A DNA stretch of 10,227 nucleotides from Sphingomonadales bacterium UBA658 (GTDB taxonomy: Bacteria > Pseudomonadota > Alphaproteobacteria > Sphingomonadales > Sphingomonadaceae), in NCBI GenBank assembly GCA_002299195.1, contig DBOA01000165.1, forward strand, positions 1 through 10,227, given 5' to 3'. Each line of letters starts with the position of its first letter. Position 1 is the stretch's first letter. The notes beneath the pieces are model-generated. The model worked only from the letters and a program-made list of their open reading frames with translations. It made no database searches and was not told the DNA's origin. Below, piece after piece: positions 7,545-10,227 of the stretch. The translations under genes and the position numbers were made by a program.

Positions 7545-8180
7545 TCAGAGCCGACGCCCTGCCCACACCACGCGGCCGATGACGGTAACAGTTGCGCCGT
7601 CAACATCTGGCCAGTCAGGATAATTGGGGTTGTCGGAAAGTACCGACAGTCGCCCCCGCGGCCCTTGCGCCAGACGTTTGACCATCAACATATCGTCCAG
7701 CCGGATAACATGGATGCCATCACGCACCGCTTGGGCCGCCGCGCGGTTATCGACCATGATATCGTCACCATGGTTCAGCGTGGGTGACATCGATTCACCG
7801 TCCACGCGGATGAGAGAGAGCTTGGCTGGGTCAAACCCCATCCTGCGCAGCCATTTTTCATCAAAGCCGATCTTGCCGGCAAGCGCCTCCCCATCGTGGA
7901 TAGCCCCGGCACCTGCAAAAGCGCCGACCTCCAGCTTCGGAATGAGGCGAATTCCCGATGTCACCTCAGTGTCTGCGGATTTGCCCAACAAAACCTCATC
8001 AACACCAAAATATCGGGCCAATATGCCACGCTCGGTTTCGGGTAGCTTCTTGGGCGTTCCGCGCTTGATAAACTGTTGGATATAAGCTGGATTTCGACCC
8101 ACCAGCTTTGACAATCCGGCAAAATCTTCGCCGCTTTCCAAAATGAGCCGTTCCAGAGCAGCTCTTGGTTCTTCCTCCAT
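7545..8180 (-). CDS. LexA-like S24-family repressor (HTH + autoprotease domain)
   Basis: Predicted cytoplasmic DNA-binding repressor of 211 aa. The N-terminal 60 residues form a degenerate helix-turn-helix (about residues 20-58, with GLSKLVGRNPAYIQQFIKRG). The C-terminal half is a LexA/UmuD-type peptidase S24 domain with nucleophile Ser130 in GESMSPT and Lys168 in MLMVKRL, 38 residues apart as in LexA/UmuD. Ala-Gly pairs at 89-90 and 91-92 in GAFAGAGAI sit about 40 residues before the Ser, where LexA-type cleavage occurs. Start choice: an ATG at 8184-8186 would add Met-Thr but leaves only 1 nt from GGAGG, whereas the ATG at 8178-8180 has 7 nt, so the latter is preferred. It is divergent from the two small genes, and its probable operator lies between. 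Not LexA itself, judging by the divergent HTH; cleavability is inferred. Confidence 0.88.
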   Translation of the reverse strand: MEEEPRAALERLILESGEDFAGLSKLVGRNPAYIQQFIKRGTPKKLPETERGILARYFGVDEVLLGKSADTEVTSGIRLIPKLEVGAFAGAGAIHDGEALAGKIGFDEKWLRRMGFDPAKLSLIRVDGESMSPTLNHGDDIMVDNRAAAQAVRDGIHVIRLDDMLMVKRLAQGPRGRLSVLSDNPNYPDWPDVDGATVTVIGRVVWAGRRL

Positions 8181-8207
8181 GGTCATCCCTCCGCTTCGGT
8201 TGGAAAT

Positions 8208-8233
8208 ATCCTAGACTTGTAGGATTTATCCTA
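8208..8233. promoter_or_regulatory. Triple half-site operator (ATCCTA / TAGGAT)
   Basis: Three copies of one 6-bp half-site lie in 26 bp: ATCCTA (8208-8213), TAGGAT (8220-8225) and ATCCTA (8228-8233). The last two form TAGGAT-TT-ATCCTA, an inverted repeat with a 2-bp centre; the first two form another with a 6-bp spacer. It lies 28 bp upstream of the S24-repressor start, in an A+T-rich gap. The likely binder is the repressor itself (autoregulation), but this is inference. Confidence 0.55.
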
Positions 8234-8241
8234 TCACGTTT

Positions 8242-8256
8242 GTTCTATATTTGTTC
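8242..8256. promoter_or_regulatory. Alphaproteobacterial LexA (SOS) box
   Basis: GTTCTATATTTGTTC is an exact GTTC-N7-GTTC direct repeat, the known LexA-binding site of Alphaproteobacteria, with the expected T/A-rich spacer. It lies 47 bp before the ATG of the 68-aa gene and 61 bp before the S24-repressor start, so either or both could be under SOS control. TATATT inside the spacer (8246-8251) could be a -10 that LexA would block. Confidence 0.7.
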
Positions 8257-8303
8257 TAACTGATTCGGGCAAGCAAATCCGGGTCGAACTTGGAGGAGAC
8301 GTT

Positions 8304-8510
8304 ATGCACATCAAACGCCTGATTGAACGGTTTCTGCGTGATCACGGCCTACCTCCCACCAAGTTCGGGCGCTTGGCGGCGCGCGATCCGCGACTCGTGC
8401 TAGACATCAGAATGGGTCGCGAAATCCGACCCGAAATGGAGGAAAAACTGCGCGCATTCATGTGCAGCTATGGCGAGAGGCCCAACGCACAAGGGAGTGA
8501 ACGGCAATGA
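8304..8510 (+). CDS. Small putative DNA-binding protein, unknown function
   Basis: 68 aa, basic and helical by composition, not recognised as a named family. The core FGRLAARDPRLVLDIRMGRE (residues 21-40) followed by RPEMEEKLRAFM (42-53) resembles a compact helix-turn-helix of the kind found in short Xre-like proteins, which I offer only as a suggestion. Start support is good: GGAGGAG lies 5 nt before the ATG at 8304. The stop overlaps the next gene's start (ATGA at 8507-8510), so the two are translationally coupled. A LexA box and a three-half-site operator lie in its upstream region, suggesting damage-inducible expression. Confidence 0.75.
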   Translation: MHIKRLIERFLRDHGLPPTKFGRLAARDPRLVLDIRMGREIRPEMEEKLRAFMCSYGERPNAQGSERQ

Positions 8511-8821
8511 CGGACCAAGCACCGTCCCGCAGCCTTGCCCGCAGCCTTGTTCGTGTGCTGCAAGCGCTACTGCCCCAAGCAAGCATCGCGATATTGTACG
8601 AGCGGCCTTGGCATAGCCTTACATTTAGCGGCGCCCAAATATGCCTTTCCGTTGCATTGCCAATAACCGCCGCAGAACAGCGTTCGGCTCTCGCACAGTT
8701 GCTGGAAGATCATGAATTCTCGTTACCGAGCCAGCTGGTTGCAGACATCGCCATAACCGAGACCGCGATATTCGACGGCCAATTCCGCCTGATAATCGAC
8801 GCGCTCTTACTGGAGGATTAG
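8507..8821 (+). CDS. Conserved-looking hypothetical protein, second gene of the SOS-linked pair
   Basis: 104 aa, not recognised. No signal peptide, membrane helix, Cys-pair or catalytic motif is apparent. Composition suggests a small alpha/beta protein: a helix at 8-22 (SLARSLVRVLQALLP), strands around 25-32 and 36-52, a helix at 54-69 (TAAEQRSALAQLLEDH) and strands at 76-86 and 91-101, ending in the acidic LLED. The ATG overlaps the stop of the 68-aa gene (ATGA) and is preceded about 9 nt upstream by GGGAG. Its reality is supported by coupling, the ribosome-binding site and codon use like its neighbours, with no competing frame. A partner role with the upstream protein is inferred from coupling only. 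Confidence 0.72.
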   Translation: MTDQAPSRSLARSLVRVLQALLPQASIAILYERPWHSLTFSGAQICLSVALPITAAEQRSALAQLLEDHEFSLPSQLVADIAITETAIFDGQFRLIIDALLLED

Positions 8822-8835
8822 CGCATGCCAAAAGG

Positions 8836-8864
8836 TTGTTAAGCGGCGCATTCGGCCTTACACA
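8836..8864 (+). promoter_or_regulatory. Candidate promoter placing +1 at the channel ATG
   Basis: TTGTTA (8836-8841) and TACACA (8859-8864) are separated by 17 nt in the 49 bp before the channel gene. A transcript from this -10 would begin at about 8870-8872, i.e. at the ATG. The hexamers are weak matches, so confidence is low. Confidence 0.25.
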
Positions 8865-8870
8865 TAAAAT

Positions 8871-10031
8871 ATGACAGCAAAATCAGCACCCGTGATACAG
8901 CGCATTCAACCAGATGCCGTCATTCCACGGTTCCAATATTATTGGGACGCAACCGTGACGTGGGTTCAGGGCAATGTCTTTGAACTGAGCGTAGCCATTG
9001 GCATGGCCATTATCGTTTTCATCGCGCTCAGCTGGCTGAAACGCATTGCGTCCAAAATTGCGCGTGAAAGCGAACATCGCGCCCATGTGAAATCAATCGT
9101 CGCGCGCACTTTGGCGCGTACGAGCAAGTTTTTCCGGGTCATGGTGTCGATTGAACTGGTGAACCAGATTGCCAATGCTCCGGTGGCGCTTACCCATGCC
9201 ATCGATATCTTATTCACCATCGCGATCGTTGTGCAGGTGGCGATATGGCTGCGCGAAATCATCTTGGGCATGATTGAGCGGCGCGCTGGCGAAGGGCTGC
9301 ACGAACATGAGACGCTTCAAAGCGCGATGGTCTTAATCCGGCTGCTCGTCAGCTTTGCTTTGTTCGCTGTCGCGGCAATCGTCATCCTCGACAATCTCGG
9401 CGTTAACGTCACTGGCCTTGTCGCTGGTTTAGGCGTTGGCGGCATTGCCATTGGCCTCGCCGCCCAGGGGATTTTCTCCGACCTGTTCGCTGCCATATCG
9501 ATCATTTTTGATAAGCCATTCCGCCGCGGCGACACGGTGTCTTATGACAACACAATCGCCCGGGTCGAAGTCATCGGCATGAAAAGCACAAGGTTGCGTG
9601 CGCTGACGGGTGAAGAGAAGGTCATCTCAAACAGCAAATTGCTTGAGAAGGAAATCACGAACAACACGCTAACGCTCTATCGCCGGGTTACCTTTGTCCT
9701 GACGCTCGTATACCAAACCCCGCCCGCCCTTGCGAAGCGGATCCCGGAAGTTTTGCGTGAAGTTGTCGAGGGCAATGGCGCGCAATTTATCCGCGCTGGG
9801 TTCAATAACTTTGCCGCAAGCTCGCTCGATTTCCATCTCGTCTTCGATATCGAAAGCGATGATGTGGAGGTTATGTTTCAAGCGCGGCATGACATCGGCA
9901 TTGCCATCATCGACCGGTTTGCCCGTGAAGGCATTTCCTTTGCCTATCCCACACAAACGACATTCACCGCAGCCCCCGATGGCCATATGGTCATGCCCTA
10001 TGCGCCGCCTGCTCCCGCGCCCAAAGCCTGA
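8871..10031 (+). CDS. MscS-family mechanosensitive ion channel
   Basis: Inner-membrane channel, 386 aa, expected to open under membrane tension and release solutes on osmotic downshock. Predicted membrane segments at about 37-55, 108-134 and 151-174, then the pore helix region 177-203 with the Gly/Ala-rich AGLGVGGIAIGLAAQG, the MscS TM3 pattern. The beta domain follows with FDKPFRRGDTV (213-223) and the typical VISNSKLLEKEITN segment (251-264). The C-terminus is short and Pro/Ala-rich. In frame, a TAA at 8865-8867 excludes any earlier start. There is no Shine-Dalgarno before the ATG, which may indicate a leaderless mRNA. It follows the two SOS-linked small genes by 49 bp; a shared function is not implied. 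Confidence 0.93.
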   Translation: MTAKSAPVIQRIQPDAVIPRFQYYWDATVTWVQGNVFELSVAIGMAIIVFIALSWLKRIASKIARESEHRAHVKSIVARTLARTSKFFRVMVSIELVNQIANAPVALTHAIDILFTIAIVVQVAIWLREIILGMIERRAGEGLHEHETLQSAMVLIRLLVSFALFAVAAIVILDNLGVNVTGLVAGLGVGGIAIGLAAQGIFSDLFAAISIIFDKPFRRGDTVSYDNTIARVEVIGMKSTRLRALTGEEKVISNSKLLEKEITNNTLTLYRRVTFVLTLVYQTPPALAKRIPEVLREVVEGNGAQFIRAGFNNFAASSLDFHLVFDIESDDVEVMFQARHDIGIAIIDRFAREGISFAYPTQTTFTAAPDGHMVMPYAPPAPAPKA

Positions 10032-10056
10032 TTCGCGGATGCTGGGTTGCTGGGGC

Positions 10057-10077
10057 GCAAGCTTGCCGTAACGGCAA
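10057..10077 (+). repeat. Inverted repeats after the channel gene
   Basis: In the 116 bp between the channel and the MaoC-like gene, GCAAGCTTGC (10057-10066) is a perfect 10-bp palindrome overlapping a hairpin TTGCCG-TAA-CGGCAA (10063-10077, 6-bp stem). It could form a terminator stem for the channel transcript, but no T-tract follows, so intrinsic termination is doubtful. Confidence 0.3.
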
Positions 10078-10147
10078 ATCGCCGGGGCTTGTATTGAACG
10101 TTCGAAACCGCCACGGTGCGGCCAAATAGTTTGCAGGAGAAACACCC

Positions 10148-10227
10148 ATGACCACTATTACCCCAGCGGAATTCGCGACCAAGGTCGGCGAAAAAATCGG
10201 CACTTCTGAATGGATTTTGGTTGATCA
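10148..10227 (+). CDS. MaoC-family dehydratase, N-terminal fragment (cut by window edge)
   Basis: Only the first 26 codons are present, beginning MTTITPAEFATKVGEKIGTSEWILVD. This N-terminus resembles MaoC/NodN-like (R)-enoyl-CoA hydratases, where an FxxxVG..IG..SxW segment precedes the hot-dog fold; the catalytic Asp/His region would lie beyond the window. An AGGAG Shine-Dalgarno sits 8 nt before the ATG, supporting the start. Assignment rests on recognition of a short N-terminus and is therefore provisional. Confidence 0.65.
   Translation, partial: MTTITPAEFATKVGEKIGTSEWILVD

Noticed and set aside
8304..8821. Interpretation of the small pair as a phage remnant
   Set aside because: No integrase, attachment repeats or phage structural genes nearby, and composition matches the housekeeping neighbours.
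10094..10106. GAACGTTC palindrome (within TTGAACGTTCGAA) before the MaoC-like gene, considered as a LexA site
   Set aside because: The alphaproteobacterial box needs direct GAAC/GTTC repeats with a 7-bp spacer; this is a bare palindrome with no spacer and may be chance.
9669..10145. A 158-codon minus-strand frame over the channel 3' end
   Set aside because: Runs antisense through the conserved MscS C-terminal domain and the next gene's leader; no recognisable domain.

Overview
This window looks like the chromosome of an alphaproteobacterium, most likely a sphingomonad. The rpmF-plsX-fabH-ihfA-merR order, the style of the L32, IHF-alpha and FabH proteins, and a GTTC-N7-GTTC LexA box all fit that group. 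This is an inference from gene order and protein character; no search was run. No tRNA, rRNA, CRISPR array, insertion sequence or prophage remnant was seen. Coding density is very high and no gene-free stretch exceeds about 200 bp.

Layout. (1) Bases 1-3283, plus strand: the 3' part of a DinG/Rad3-type iron-sulfur DNA helicase, a SixA-like histidine phosphatase starting at TTG, and a GNAT acetyltransferase, each overlapping the next by 4 nt. (2) Bases 3286-6220, minus strand: rpmF (L32, 58 aa), plsX, fabH, ihfA and a MerR-type regulator. This links a ribosomal protein, the entry to phospholipid and fatty-acid synthesis, and a nucleoid protein. (3) Bases 6418-6816, plus strand: a MAPEG-family membrane protein, divergent from rpmF. 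(4) Bases 6818-8180, minus strand: a LexA-like S24-domain repressor followed by a metallo-beta-lactamase-fold hydrolase. (5) Bases 8304-8821, plus strand: two small, translationally coupled genes of unknown function, divergent from the repressor. (6) Bases 8871-10031: an MscS-type mechanosensitive channel. (7) Bases 10148 to the end: the first 26 codons of a MaoC-like hydratase.

The most interesting part is 8180-8821. The 117-123 bp between the S24 repressor and the two-gene operon holds three ATCCTA/TAGGAT half-sites, probably the repressor's own operator, next to a textbook alphaproteobacterial LexA box. The repressor keeps the Ser/Lys dyad and Ala-Gly dipeptides needed for self-cleavage. 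The arrangement suggests a DNA-damage-responsive switch driving two undescribed small proteins.

Other points of note: the channel gene has no Shine-Dalgarno sequence, but a weak promoter-like element is placed so that its ATG could be the first transcribed base. Two convergent gene pairs (3283/3286 and 6816/6818) leave 1-2 bp between stop codons and no room for an intergenic terminator.
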